Shown: in pieces, positions 55,771 through 64,000 of the stretch | How positions within the stretch are numbered: position 1 is the first letter of the stretch | Layout: each line of letters starts with the position of its first letter | From: Thauera sp. | Lineage (GTDB): Bacteria; Pseudomonadota; Gammaproteobacteria; Burkholderiales; Rhodocyclaceae | Direction of reading: 5' to 3' | Assembly: GCA_024235615.1 (NCBI GenBank) | Contig: JACKMB010000006.1 | Coordinates: 62,001 to 126,000, forward strand | DNA length: 64,000 nt | Position numbers and translations under genes: made by a program | The notes under the pieces: model-generated | Databases searched by the model: none | Told to the model about the DNA's origin: nothing | The model's input: only the letters and a program-made list of their open reading frames with translations

Positions 55771-55822
55771 GTCTTTCGCCGTGCGGCCCGGCCGGGCCGG
55801 ACGGCCGCAACACGAGGCCGCG

Positions 55823-57901
55823 ATGCCCCCGTCGATCCCCACCGAAGTCCGCGTGCGTGCGGCCTGCCCGCACGACTGCCCCGACACCTGCGCGATGGAG
55901 GTCACGGTCGCCGACGGCCGCGCGGTGAAGGTCCGCGGCGCGGCCGACATGCCCTTCACCAACGGCGCGCTGTGCACCAAGGTCGCCCACTACCTCGAGC
56001 GCGTGTATTCCGGGCGCCGCCTGCTGCATCCGATGAAGCGGGTGGGGCGCAAGGGCGAGGGCCGCTTCGCGCGCATCTCCTGGGACGAGGCGCTCGACAC
56101 CATCGCGGCGAAATACCGCGACATCGCCGCCGAGGACCCGCGCGCGATCCTGCCCTACAGCTACTGCGGCACCATGGGCCTGGTGCAGGGCGAGAGCCTG
56201 GATCGGCGCTTCTTCCACCGCCTCGGCGCGTCCCTGCTCGAACGCACGATCTGCGCCACCGCCGGCGCGCACGGCTGGAGGGCCACCGTGGGCGCCATGC
56301 TCGGCGCCGACCCCGAGGCCGCCACCGAGGCCCGCCTGATCCTCATCTGGGGCGCCAACCCGGTGGTCTCCAACCTGCACGGCTGGCGCCACCTGCAGGA
56401 GGCGAAGCGGCGCGGCGCCCGCCTGGTGTGCATCGACCCGCGCCGCACCGACACCGCGAAGAAGTGCGACCTGCACCTCGCCCCGCTGCCCGGCACCGAC
56501 GGCGCGCTCGCGCTCGCGATGATGCAGGTGCTGATCGCCGAGGGCCTGCTCGATCGCGAGTACATCGCCCGCCACACCCTGGGCTTCGACGAGCTCGCCG
56601 CGCGCGTGCGCACCTGCACGCCGGAGTGGGCGGCGCCGCTCACCGGCCTCGCCGCCGCGGCCATCCGCAGCCTCGCCATCGAATACGGGCGCAGCGCGCG
56701 CAGCCTGATCCGGCTCAACTACGGTCTCAACCGCTGCGCCGGCGGCGGCATGGCGGTGCGCAACGTCGCCTGCCTGCCTGCGCTCACCGGCGCCTGGCGG
56801 CATCCCGGCTGCGGTGCGCTGCTGTCGACCTCGGGCAATTTCCCGGTGGACGCGCAGGCGCTCGCCCGCCCCGACCTCTATCCCGATGCGAAGCGCTTCC
56901 CGCCGCGCGCGCTCAACATGTCCTTCATCGGCGACGTGCTCCTCGACACCCGCGACCCGCCGGTGCGCGCGATCCACGTCTACAACGCCAACCCGGTGGC
57001 GGTCGCGCCCGACAGCCATCGGGTGCGCGCCGGCTTCGCGCGCGAGGACCTCTTCTGCGTGGTGCACGAGCAGTTCCAGACCGACACCGCCGACTACGCC
57101 GACATCCTGCTGCCCGCCACCAGCCAGCTCGAGCACCGCGACGTGCACAAGGCCTATGGCCATTTCTACGTGGTGGATAACCGGCCGGCGATCGCGCCGC
57201 TCGGCGAGGCGCGCTCCAACACCGCGGTCTTCCGCGCGCTCGCGCAGCGCCTCGGCTTTGCGGCCGCGGCGCTCTACGAGAGCGACGACGCCATCGCGGC
57301 GGCGGCCTTCCGCGCCGACGACCCACGCGTGGCGGGCCTCGCCGAGGGCCTGCGGACGCAGGGCTGGGCGCGGCTCGCGCTGCCCGCGGGGTATGCGCCC
57401 TTCGCCGACGGCGGCTTCCGCACGCCCTCGGGCAAGTGCGAGTTCTTCTCCGCCGCGCTCGCGCGCGAAGGCCTCGATCCCTTGCCGGCCTGGCATCCGC
57501 CCGCCGAATCGGTGCCGAGCAATCCGGCCCTGGCCGCGCGCTATCCGCTCGCGCTGATCACCCCGCCGGCGCGCAACTTCCTCAACTCCACCTTCGCCAA
57601 CCAGGCGCGCTTCCTCGCCGAGGAGGGCGGACCCAAGCTCGAGATCCATCCCGAGGACGCCGCCGCGCGCGGCATCGCGGACGGCGCGCGGCTGCGCATC
57701 CGCAACGACCGCGGCGACTTCGTCGCGCATGCGGTGGTGACGACCGACGTGCGCCCCGGCGTGGTGTGCAGCCCCTCGGTGTGGTGGCCCAAGCTGTGCG
57801 AAGGCGGCCACAACGCCAACGCCGTCATCGCCGCGCGCCCCACCGACATGGGCGGCGGTCCGACCTTCTACGACTGCCTGGTGGAGGTGGAGCCGGCATG
57901 A
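55823..57901 (+). CDS. Molybdopterin oxidoreductase (DMSO-reductase family), cytoplasmic
   Basis: A 692-residue molybdenum or tungsten bis-MGD enzyme. The N-terminal 4Fe-4S motif is CPHDCPDTCAMEV with the fourth Cys in NGALCTKV. The molybdopterin domain (about 60-560) includes SYCGTMGLVQGESLDRRFF, LIWGANPVVSN, CIDPRRTDTAKKCDLHL, STSGNFPVDAQ and FQTDTADYADILLPATSQLE. A C-terminal molydopterin-dinucleotide-binding domain ends with SPSVWWPKLCEGGHNANAV. There is no Tat signal, so it stays in the cytosol. The substrate is unknown; no partner subunits are adjacent. The stop overlaps the sirtuin start (ATGA). Confidence 0.88.
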   Translation: MPPSIPTEVRVRAACPHDCPDTCAMEVTVADGRAVKVRGAADMPFTNGALCTKVAHYLERVYSGRRLLHPMKRVGRKGEGRFARISWDEALDTIAAKYRDIAAEDPRAILPYSYCGTMGLVQGESLDRRFFHRLGASLLERTICATAGAHGWRATVGAMLGADPEAATEARLILIWGANPVVSNLHGWRHLQEAKRRGARLVCIDPRRTDTAKKCDLHLAPLPGTDGALALAMMQVLIAEGLLDREYIARHTLGFDELAARVRTCTPEWAAPLTGLAAAAIRSLAIEYGRSARSLIRLNYGLNRCAGGGMAVRNVACLPALTGAWRHPGCGALLSTSGNFPVDAQALARPDLYPDAKRFPPRALNMSFIGDVLLDTRDPPVRAIHVYNANPVAVAPDSHRVRAGFAREDLFCVVHEQFQTDTADYADILLPATSQLEHRDVHKAYGHFYVVDNRPAIAPLGEARSNTAVFRALAQRLGFAAAALYESDDAIAAAAFRADDPRVAGLAEGLRTQGWARLALPAGYAPFADGGFRTPSGKCEFFSAALAREGLDPLPAWHPPAESVPSNPALAARYPLALITPPARNFLNSTFANQARFLAEEGGPKLEIHPEDAAARGIADGARLRIRNDRGDFVAHAVVTTDVRPGVVCSPSVWWPKLCEGGHNANAVIAARPTDMGGGPTFYDCLVEVEPA

Positions 57902-58689
57902 GCGTGGACAAGACCCTGGCGGCGGTCGCGGACGTCCTCGCGCGCGCGCAGCGCATCCTCTTCGTCACCGGCGCCGGCATCTCGGTCGATTCCGGCCTGC
58001 CCACCTACCGCGGCATCGGCGGGCTCTACCACGACCGCCTCACCGAAGAGGGGCTCACCATCGAGGAGGCCTTGTCGGGCGAGATGATGGCGACCCGGCC
58101 CGAGATCGCCTGGCGCTACATCGCCCAGATCGAGTCGAGCTGCCGCGGCGCGCAGCCCAACGCCGCGCACCGCCTGATCGCCGCGCTCGAGCAGGAGAAG
58201 GCGCTGGTGTGCGTGCTCACCCAGAACGTCGACGGCCTGCACCGCGCCGCCGGCTCGCGCAACGTGATCGAGATCCACGGCACCGTGCATCGCCTGCACT
58301 GCATGTCCTGCCGGCAGGGGCGCCGGGTGGAGGACTATGCCGGCCTCTCCATCCCGCCCGAATGCCCGCGCTGCGGCGGCATCCTGCGCCCGGACGTGGT
58401 GCTGTTCGGCGAGGCCTTGCCCGAACTCGCGATCGAGCGCCTGGAGAGCGTGCTGTCGCAAGGCATGGATGCGGTGGTGTCGATCGGCACCACCAGCGTC
58501 TTCCCCTACATCGCCGGCCCGGTGCTGTGGGCGGCGCGCCAGGGCGTGCCCACGATCGAGATCAACCCGGGAGACACAACGGTGAGCGCGATCGTCGACC
58601 ACCGCCTGCGCATGTGCGCCGCCGAGGCCCTCCCCGCGCTGTGGCAGCGGATGCATCCGGCGGAGCCGGCGGAAGACCGTCCCCTGTAG
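57898..58689 (+). CDS. Sir2-family NAD-dependent protein deacylase
   Basis: A 263-residue sirtuin: NAD-binding FVTGAGISVDSGLPTYRG, the catalytic segment TQNVDGLHRAAGS with IEIHGTVH (catalytic His), and a zinc site from LHCMSCRQG and PECPRCGG. The usual Rossmann end (SIGTTSVFPYIAG and IEINPGD) is complete. It removes acyl groups from lysines with NAD+. It is translationally coupled to the molybdopterin oxidoreductase by a four-base overlap, which suggests functional pairing. Confidence 0.92.
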   Translation: MSVDKTLAAVADVLARAQRILFVTGAGISVDSGLPTYRGIGGLYHDRLTEEGLTIEEALSGEMMATRPEIAWRYIAQIESSCRGAQPNAAHRLIAALEQEKALVCVLTQNVDGLHRAAGSRNVIEIHGTVHRLHCMSCRQGRRVEDYAGLSIPPECPRCGGILRPDVVLFGEALPELAIERLESVLSQGMDAVVSIGTTSVFPYIAGPVLWAARQGVPTIEINPGDTTVSAIVDHRLRMCAAEALPALWQRMHPAEPAEDRPL

Positions 58690-58754
58690 ACGCGGAGGAA
58701 GCCGAGAACACGGCGCTCCGGCAATCGGTGGGCAGTGCCATCGGAGCGGCCGCT

Positions 58755-58997
58755 TTCGCGCCTGCCGGCGCTCCTACACGGGCCATCACGCCTCCGCCTC
58801 ATGCAGGAGCGCCGGCAGGCGCGAACGACAGCGTCTCCGCCTCATGCAGGAGCGCCGGCAGGCGCGAGCGGCAGCGCTCCGCCCCATGTAGGAGCGCCGG
58901 CAGGCGCGAACGACAGCGTCTCCGCCTCATGCAGGAGCGCCGGCAGGCGCGAGCGGCAGCGTCTCCGCCTCATGTAGGAGCGCCGGCAGGCGCGAAC
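58755..58997. repeat. Cluster of six GTAGGAGC-type repeats, five in a 42-43-bp tandem array
   Basis: One inverted copy (58755-58778) precedes five direct copies starting at 58802, 58845, 58887, 58930 and 58973. Unit spacing is 42-43 bases; the 18-base filler (ACGACAGCGTCTCCGCCTCA or a variant) is also repeated. The array fills most of the 358-base gap 58690-59047 between convergent genes. No gene is seen there. Confidence 0.9.
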
Positions 58998-59047
58998 CAA
59001 AGCGCCTCCGTGTTCCTGGTGCGCGGCAATTCCGGATGATTGCGCGG

Positions 59048-62000
59048 TTAGAGCAACACCCGCTCGATCCCCCCGCTGTTCGCCTTCGCCACGTAGTCCG
59101 GCAGCCAGCTCTCGCCGAGCAGGTGCTTGGCCAGCTCGACCACGATGTAGTCGGGCTCGATGCCGCCGGCGTCGTTGGCGTAGCGGTGCATGCCCTGCAG
59201 GCAGCTCGGGCACGAGGTCAGCATCTTCACCTTGACGCTGGCGTCGCCCTCGCGCAAGGCCGCCGCCCCCTTCTCGATCTCTTCCTGCTTGCGGAAGCGC
59301 ACCTGGGTGGAGATGTCGGGGCGCGCCACCGCCAGCGTGCCGGACTCGCCGCAGCAGCGGTCGGACAGGTCGACGCGCGTGCCCATCAGCTCGTTGGCCA
59401 CCTTGATGCCCTGGTACTGCTTCATCGGCGTGTGGCAGGGCTCGTGGTACATGTACTTCACGCCGCCGACGCCCTCGAGCCTGACGCCCTTCTCCATCAG
59501 GTACTCGTGGATGTCGAGCAGGCGGCAGCCGGGGAAGATCTTCTCGAATTCGTACTTCTGCAGCTGGTCCATGCAGGTGCCGCAGGACACGATCACCGTC
59601 TTGATGTCGAGGTAGTTGAGCGTGTTGGCGACACGGTGGAAGAGCACGCGGTTGTCGGTGGTGATCTTCTGGCCCTTGTCTTCCTCGCCGGCGGCGGTCT
59701 GCGGGTAGCCGCAGCACAGGTAGCCCGGCGGCAGCACGGTCTGCGCGCCGACGTGGTAGAGCATGGCCTGGGTGGCCAGCCCCACCTGGCTGAACAGGCG
59801 CTCCGAGCCGCAGCCGGGGAAGTAGAACACCGCCTCGGACTCGCCGTTGGCCTTCTGCGGGTCGCGGATCACCGGGATGACCTTGTCGTCCTCGATGTCG
59901 AGCAGCGCGCGGCTGGTCTTCTTGGGCAGGTTGCCCGGCATGGGCTTGTTGATGAAGTGGATCACCTGCGCCCGAACGGTTGGTGAAATGAGCGGCGCCT
60001 TGCCGAGCGTGGCCGGCGGCGCCTTCACCTGCGGCTGGATGAGGCCGAACTTCCTGCCCATCTCGTAGCCGAAGCGCTGCGCCTTGTAGCCCCAGTCGAT
60101 CATGCCGGTGCGGATGGCCTTGATCGTGGTCGGGTCCTTGATGGTGAGGAAGGCCATCGCCGCGGCCTTGCCCGGGTTGAACGACTTCTTGCCCTGCTTG
60201 CGCAGCAGGTTGCGCATCTTGATCGACACGTCGCCGAAGTCGATGTCCACCGGACAGGGCTTCTCGCACTTGTGGCAGATCGTGCAGTGGTCGGCCACGT
60301 CCTCGAACTCGGCCCAGTGCGCGAGCGACACGCCGCGGCGGGTCTGCTCCTCGTACAGGAAGGCCTCGATCAGCAGCGAGGTGGACAGGATCTTGTTGCG
60401 CGGGGAGTACAGCAGGTTGGCGCGCGGCACGTGGGTCGAGCACACCGGCTTGCACTTGCCGCAGCGCAGGCAGTCCTTGATGTCGTGCGCGATGTCGCCG
60501 ACGTCGGTCTGCTCCATGATGAGCGACTCGTGGCCCATCAGGTTGAAGCTGGGGGTGTAGGCGTTGTCGAGGTTGCCGCGCACCGGCCCCTTGCGCATCA
60601 GCTTGCCGCGGTTGAAGCGGCCTTCCGGGTCGACCTTTTCCTTGTAGGCCCAGAAGTTCGCCATCTCGTCGTCGGTAAGATAGTCGAGCTTGGTGATGCC
60701 GATGCCGTGCTCGCCCGAGATCACGCCGTCCAGGCTGCGCGCCAGCGCCATGATGCGATCGACCGCGCGGTTGGCGGTCTGCAGCATCTCGTAGTGGTCG
60801 GAGTTGACCGGCAGGTTGGTGTGCACGTTGCCGTCGCCGGCGTGCATGTGCAGGGCGACGAAGACGCGGCCGCGCAGCACCTCGCGGTGGATCTCGGCGA
60901 CGCGCACGAGGATGCGTGCGAACAGCGCGCCGTCGAAGGTCTGCTCGAGCAGCGGGCGCAGCTCCTCCTTCCACGACACCCGGATCGAGTAGTCCTGCAG
61001 GCGGTGGAACAGGGTCGGGCTGGCGGCGCGGTTGGAGAGCTCGCCGGCCTGGACGCCATAGGCGGCGAACTGCGGCTCGGCCTCGGCGAGGGCGAGGTCG
61101 AGGTTGTCCAGCAGCCACTGCCAGCGCCGGCGCACGCCGGCGACCTGCTCGAGCGCCTGGGCGCGGTGGTCGGAGATCAGCGCCTCGCGGTCCAGGCCCT
61201 CGTCCTTGACGTCGAGCGGCAGCTCGCCCTGCAGGAACTCGGCGAGGCGGTCGCAGAGCGCGATCTTGTTCTGCAGCGAGAGCTCGATGTTGATGCGCTC
61301 GATGCCGTCGCAGTATTCGCCCATGCGCGGCAGCGGGATGACCACGTCCTCGTTGATCTTGAAGGCGTTGGTGTGGCGCGAGATCGCCGCGGTGCGGCTG
61401 CGCTCGAGCCAGAAGCGCTTGCGTTGCTCGGGACTGACCGCGATGAAGCCCTCGGAGCCGCGTGCGTTGGTCATGCGCACCACCTCGGAGGCGGCCTTCA
61501 TCACCGCGTCCTCGTCGTGGCCGACGATGTCGCCGATCAGCACCATCTTGGGGCGGCCGTGGCGGCGCGCCTTGGTGGCGTAGCCGACCGCCTTCACGTA
61601 GCGCTCGTCGAGGTGCTCCAGGCCGGCGAGCTGCACGCCCGCCGCGTGGCCGGCGCCGCCCGGCTTGAAGAAGTCGGTGATCTCGACGATCGCCGGAACC
61701 GCCTCGCGCACCTGGCCGAAGAACTCCAGGCACACCGTGCGGGTGACCGGCGGCATCTTGTGCAGCACCCAGCGCGCGGCCACGATGAGGCCGTCGGTGC
61801 CTTCCTTCTGCACGCCCGGTACGCCGCCGAGGAACTTGTCGGTGACGTCCTTGCCCAGGCCGACCTTGCGGCAGGCGGCGCCCGGCATGGCGAGGATCTC
61901 TTCGCCGAGCGCGGCGTTGGTGAGCCCGTCGAAGCGGCGCAGGCGGAAGCGGACGGTCTCCTGCTCGTGGATCTTGCCGAAGTTGTGGTCGAGGCGCTCG

Positions 62001-62941
62001 ACCTCGAGCCAGTTGCCGTCGGGCGTGACCATCTTCCACCACGCCAGGTTGTCGAGCGCGGTGCCCCACAGCACGGCCTTCTTGCCGCCGGCGTTCATGG
62101 CGATGTTGCCGCCGACGCAGGAGGCGCTCGCCGAGGTCGGGTCGACCGCGAACACGCGCCCGGCGAGCGCGGCCGCTTCCGACACGCGCTCGGTGACCAC
62201 GCCGGCGCCGGTGCGGATGGTGGGGTAGGGCTCGGCCATCGGGCCGTCGACGCCGGGCAGCACGGTGGGCTCGACCGCGCTCATCGCGAGCAGCTTCTCG
62301 GTGTTGATCACCACCGAGCTTGCGTCCAGCGGCACGGCGCCGCCGGTGTAGCCGGTGCCGCCGCCGCGCGGGATGATGGTCAGCCCGAGCGCGATGCACT
62401 CGCGCACCAGCGGCGCCATCTCTTCCTCGGTGTCGGGGTAGAGCACCACGAAGGGATACTCGACCCGCCAGTCGGTGGCGTCGGTGACGTGGGAGACGCG
62501 GGCGTGGCCGTCGAAGCAGACGTTGTCGCGGCGGGTGTGCTTCGCCAGTGCCTTGAGCACCGCCTTGCGCCGGCGCGCGGTGTCGTCGAACCAGCGCTCG
62601 AAGTTCGACACCGCCTCGCGCGCACGCGCCACCAGCAGGGTGACGCGGTCGTTGCCCTGGCGGCGCTTGTCGATCTCGTTGAGGCGGTGGTCGAGCGCGC
62701 CGATCAGCGCATCGCGGCGTTCGCGCGAGGTGAGGAGGTCGTCTTCGAGATAGGGGTTGCGGCGCACCACCCAGATGTCGCCGAGGACCTCGTACAGCAT
62801 CCGCGCCGAGCGGCCGGTGACGCGTTCGGTGCGGAGCTGGTCGAGCACCGCCCAGGCCTCGGCCCCGAGCAGGCGGATGACGATCTCGCGGTCGGAAAAC
62901 GAGGTGTAGTTGTACGGAATCTCGCGCAGGCGTTGGCTCAT
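59048..62941 (-). CDS. Giant FAD-binding / Fe-S oxidoreductase (DUF3683, D-lactate-dehydrogenase-like plus CCG domains)
   Basis: A 1297-residue protein. Order: DUF3683-type N-terminal domain (about 1-150); FAD_binding_4 with [16 protein letters not shown] (191-206) and [20 protein letters not shown]-oxidase C domain with [14 protein letters not shown] and [14 protein letters not shown]; two 4Fe-4S motifs [11 protein letters not shown] (about 821) and [14 protein letters not shown] (about 880); then two CCG cysteine-rich domains ([28 protein letters not shown] and DRCCGESG). It fuses what in other bacteria are GlcD/LldE/HdrD-like subunits. Probable membrane-associated oxidation of a D-2-hydroxyacid to quinone. 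ATG 62941 is chosen over an in-frame start at 63001. Confidence 0.88.
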   Translation of the reverse strand: MSQRLREIPYNYTSFSDREIVIRLLGAEAWAVLDQLRTERVTGRSARMLYEVLGDIWVVRRNPYLEDDLLTSRERRDALIGALDHRLNEIDKRRQGNDRVTLLVARAREAVSNFERWFDDTARRRKAVLKALAKHTRRDNVCFDGHARVSHVTDATDWRVEYPFVVLYPDTEEEMAPLVRECIALGLTIIPRGGGTGYTGGAVPLDASSVVINTEKLLAMSAVEPTVLPGVDGPMAEPYPTIRTGAGVVTERVSEAAALAGRVFAVDPTSASASCVGGNIAMNAGGKKAVLWGTALDNLAWWKMVTPDGNWLEVERLDHNFGKIHEQETVRFRLRRFDGLTNAALGEEILAMPGAACRKVGLGKDVTDKFLGGVPGVQKEGTDGLIVAARWVLHKMPPVTRTVCLEFFGQVREAVPAIVEITDFFKPGGAGHAAGVQLAGLEHLDERYVKAVGYATKARRHGRPKMVLIGDIVGHDEDAVMKAASEVVRMTNARGSEGFIAVSPEQRKRFWLERSRTAAISRHTNAFKINEDVVIPLPRMGEYCDGIERINIELSLQNKIALCDRLAEFLQGELPLDVKDEGLDREALISDHRAQALEQVAGVRRRWQWLLDNLDLALAEAEPQFAAYGVQAGELSNRAASPTLFHRLQDYSIRVSWKEELRPLLEQTFDGALFARILVRVAEIHREVLRGRVFVALHMHAGDGNVHTNLPVNSDHYEMLQTANRAVDRIMALARSLDGVISGEHGIGITKLDYLTDDEMANFWAYKEKVDPEGRFNRGKLMRKGPVRGNLDNAYTPSFNLMGHESLIMEQTDVGDIAHDIKDCLRCGKCKPVCSTHVPRANLLYSPRNKILSTSLLIEAFLYEEQTRRGVSLAHWAEFEDVADHCTICHKCEKPCPVDIDFGDVSIKMRNLLRKQGKKSFNPGKAAAMAFLTIKDPTTIKAIRTGMIDWGYKAQRFGYEMGRKFGLIQPQVKAPPATLGKAPLISPTVRAQVIHFINKPMPGNLPKKTSRALLDIEDDKVIPVIRDPQKANGESEAVFYFPGCGSERLFSQVGLATQAMLYHVGAQTVLPPGYLCCGYPQTAAGEEDKGQKITTDNRVLFHRVANTLNYLDIKTVIVSCGTCMDQLQKYEFEKIFPGCRLLDIHEYLMEKGVRLEGVGGVKYMYHEPCHTPMKQYQGIKVANELMGTRVDLSDRCCGESGTLAVARPDISTQVRFRKQEEIEKGAAALREGDASVKVKMLTSCPSCLQGMHRYANDAGGIEPDYIVVELAKHLLGESWLPDYVAKANSGGIERVLL

Positions 62942-63067
62942 TGGGCTACCCGGAAGCGGCTGCAGGGAAGCGTTCCATTCTAGCGAACCGCAGTGCACCA
63001 TGCAGCAAAAATCAAGACCTTAAGAGCAGCATGGATTCGTGCTCCGCGGCCTGGCGAGGCGTGTGCC

Positions 63068-63418
63068 TCAGCGTGCGGCGGTGAGCGCGATCTCGATCCG
63101 CCAGCCCGGGTCGGCGAGCCCGGCGACCTGGACGCAGGCGCGCACCGGGGCGCTCCCGGGCGGAACCCAGGCGTCCCACACCGTGTTCATGCCGGCGTAG
63201 TCGGCCATGTCCACGAGGTAGATGGTGGCCATCAGGATGCGCGCGGGATCGCTGCCGAGCCTGGCGAGCTGGCGGCCGATGGATTCCAGCACCTCGCGCG
63301 TCTGGGTCTCGATCGGGCCGGCGCTGCTCGCCGGGACCTCGACCAGATGAATGATGCCGGCGTGGATGACGGCGTCGGCGTAGCGGGCAGTGACGCCGTG
63401 GCGTTCGATGGCGGACAT
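63068..63418 (-). CDS. RidA/YjgF family protein
   Basis: A 116-residue trimeric-type RidA protein. The conserved segments include RYADAVIHAGIIHLVEVP, ETQTREVLESIGRQLARLGSDP, ATIYLVDMADYAGMNTVWDAWV and APVRACVQVAGLADPGWRIEI, with the arginine of the RidA active site in VRACV. RidA hydrolyses reactive enamine/imine intermediates, but many relatives lack that activity. It stands between the large FAD/Fe-S gene and a YqaA-like gene, all on the minus strand. Confidence 0.88.
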   Translation of the reverse strand: MSAIERHGVTARYADAVIHAGIIHLVEVPASSAGPIETQTREVLESIGRQLARLGSDPARILMATIYLVDMADYAGMNTVWDAWVPPGSAPVRACVQVAGLADPGWRIEIALTAAR

Positions 63419-63498
63419 GTGGGGCGCTCCGTTGCGGGGAAAGGGGCCGTCGAGTATAGGCGAGGGGGCGGCCTGGGCGTCTTCTCCACCGCGCGCGC

Positions 63499-63942
63499 TC
63501 ACGCCCCGGCCGATGGCAGCGCCCATGCGATCGCTGCGTAGCGCAGGCCCTTGCCGAGCGCCATCCACGCCAGGCACGCGAAGGCGTTCAGGCGCAGCGC
63601 GCCTGCGGCGGCGCACAGCGCATCGCCGATCAAGGGCACCCAGGACAGCAGCAGGGCGAGGCTGCCCCAGCGCTGCAGGGTGCGCGCGTGCGCGCCGGGC
63701 TCCTTGCGTGGCAACAGGCGACCGAGCGCGTAGGTGCTCATGCCGCCCGCGGTATTGGCCACGGTGGCGACGAGCAGGGCCGCGGGCGTCAGCTCGGGGC
63801 GCAGCGTCAGCAGGGCGGCGAACACCGCCTCCGAGCCGCCCGGCAGCAGGGTGGCGGCGAGGAAGGCGGAGGCGGCGAGGCCTGCGAGCGGCGCGAGCTC
63901 CCCGCTCAGCACGACCGCGGCCTCGCGCGGAGTCCCGCCCAT
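63499..63942 (-). CDS. YqaA-like (DedA/VTT superfamily) membrane protein
   Basis: A 147-residue membrane protein with about four helices. The VTT-type pattern shows as LAASAFLAATLLPGGSEAVF, VATVANTAGGMSTYALGRL, SWVPLIGDALCAAAGALRL and FACLAWMALGKGLRYAAIAWA. E. coli YqaA has the same length and motif spacing. DedA-superfamily proteins can scramble or transport lipids, but YqaA's role is unknown. GGAG precedes the ATG at 63942. The last 58 bases of the window contain only its upstream region. Confidence 0.82.
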   Translation of the reverse strand: MGGTPREAAVVLSGELAPLAGLAASAFLAATLLPGGSEAVFAALLTLRPELTPAALLVATVANTAGGMSTYALGRLLPRKEPGAHARTLQRWGSLALLLSWVPLIGDALCAAAGALRLNAFACLAWMALGKGLRYAAIAWALPSAGA

Positions 63943-64000
63943 GCGGCTCCGTCGATGCGAAGTGCATTGACGAGGTTGTATGTCATATGCAAAATCCGGC

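Noticed and set aside
58755-58997. Possible CRISPR array (regular direct repeats)
   Set aside because: The spacers are only about 18 bases and are themselves repeated. The repeat also occurs at three other intergenic loci, and no cas genes are present.
58842-62399. Minus-strand frame of 1185 codons, shifted relative to the large FAD/Fe-S gene
   Set aside because: It lies wholly inside the 1297-codon gene in another frame, is dominated by Arg, Gly, Pro and Ala, and has no recognisable motifs. High GC leaves such shadow frames open.
60272-62983. Plus-strand frame of 903 codons opposite the FAD/Fe-S gene
   Set aside because: Antisense to a well-supported multidomain protein, with low-complexity composition and no domain. 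It also has no plausible ribosome site.

Overview
This is a GC-rich, densely coded chromosomal window with no rRNA, tRNA, insertion sequence, prophage or CRISPR array that I can recognise. The gene content points to a denitrifying betaproteobacterium of the Thauera/Azoarcus/Aromatoleum group (Rhodocyclales): a clade II (Sec-exported) nitrous oxide reductase operon, FNR-type boxes, DUF1840 and DUF3683 proteins, and aromatic-acid transporters behind a TGCA-N6-TGCA operator. The taxon is an inference; no marker gene is present.

Layout. 1-8.5 kb: partial MFS transporter, PACE efflux protein, murB, an FAD-linked 2-hydroxyacid dehydrogenase, a YcgR-like PilZ protein, two tandem Tsx-like outer-membrane proteins and a succinate-semialdehyde-type dehydrogenase. 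8.5-10.5 kb: repeat-rich spacers around a Tat-exported transglutaminase-like protein. 10.5-18.1 kb: probable aromatic or phenylpropanoid acid module with a methyltransferase, an enoyl-CoA hydratase, an NDP-forming acyl-CoA ligase and two AAHS transporters, one fused to a UspA-like domain. 18.2-21.6 kb: adenine deaminase, a Crp/Fnr regulator fused to a PilJ-type sensory domain, and a double-hotdog thioesterase. 21.6-34.5 kb: TehA/SLAC1 channel, a split permease translationally coupled to feoAB, trxC, an FMN reductase, a DGC-domain protein, an FMN-dependent hydroxyacid dehydrogenase, hpt, upp, uraA, a YqjD/YqjE/YqjK-like trio and a TlpA-type thioredoxin.

34.75-50.64 kb is the centrepiece: 18 minus-strand genes, mostly overlapping or nearly so, that look like one operon. 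It begins with nosZ, a monoheme and a diheme cytochrome c, nosB, nosD, nosG, nosH, nosF, nosL and nosY. It continues with genes that are not part of the textbook nos set: a UbiA/MenA-type prenyltransferase, a small anchored protein, a MacB/FtsX-type permease and its ATPase, a polytopic membrane protein with a His-rich CxxC site, a TlpA-like lipoprotein and two more NosL-domain proteins. Divergent from nosZ, behind its own perfect FNR box, is a UbiE-type methyltransferase. The likely overall job is N2O reduction: quinol electrons pass through NosG/NosH/NosB and the cytochromes to NosZ, NosD/F/Y/L build the copper centres, and the downstream module may supply copper, thiol chemistry or a tailored quinone.

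51.9-64 kb: a SUMF1-like exported protein, an exported Pro-rich protein, exonuclease III, pyrE, an exported coiled-coil protein, a molybdopterin oxidoreductase coupled to a sirtuin, a repeat cluster, a 1297-residue FAD/Fe-S dehydrogenase, a RidA protein and a YqaA-like membrane protein. A short interspersed repeat (core GTAGGAGCGCCGGCAGGCGC) occurs 15 times in four intergenic clusters.
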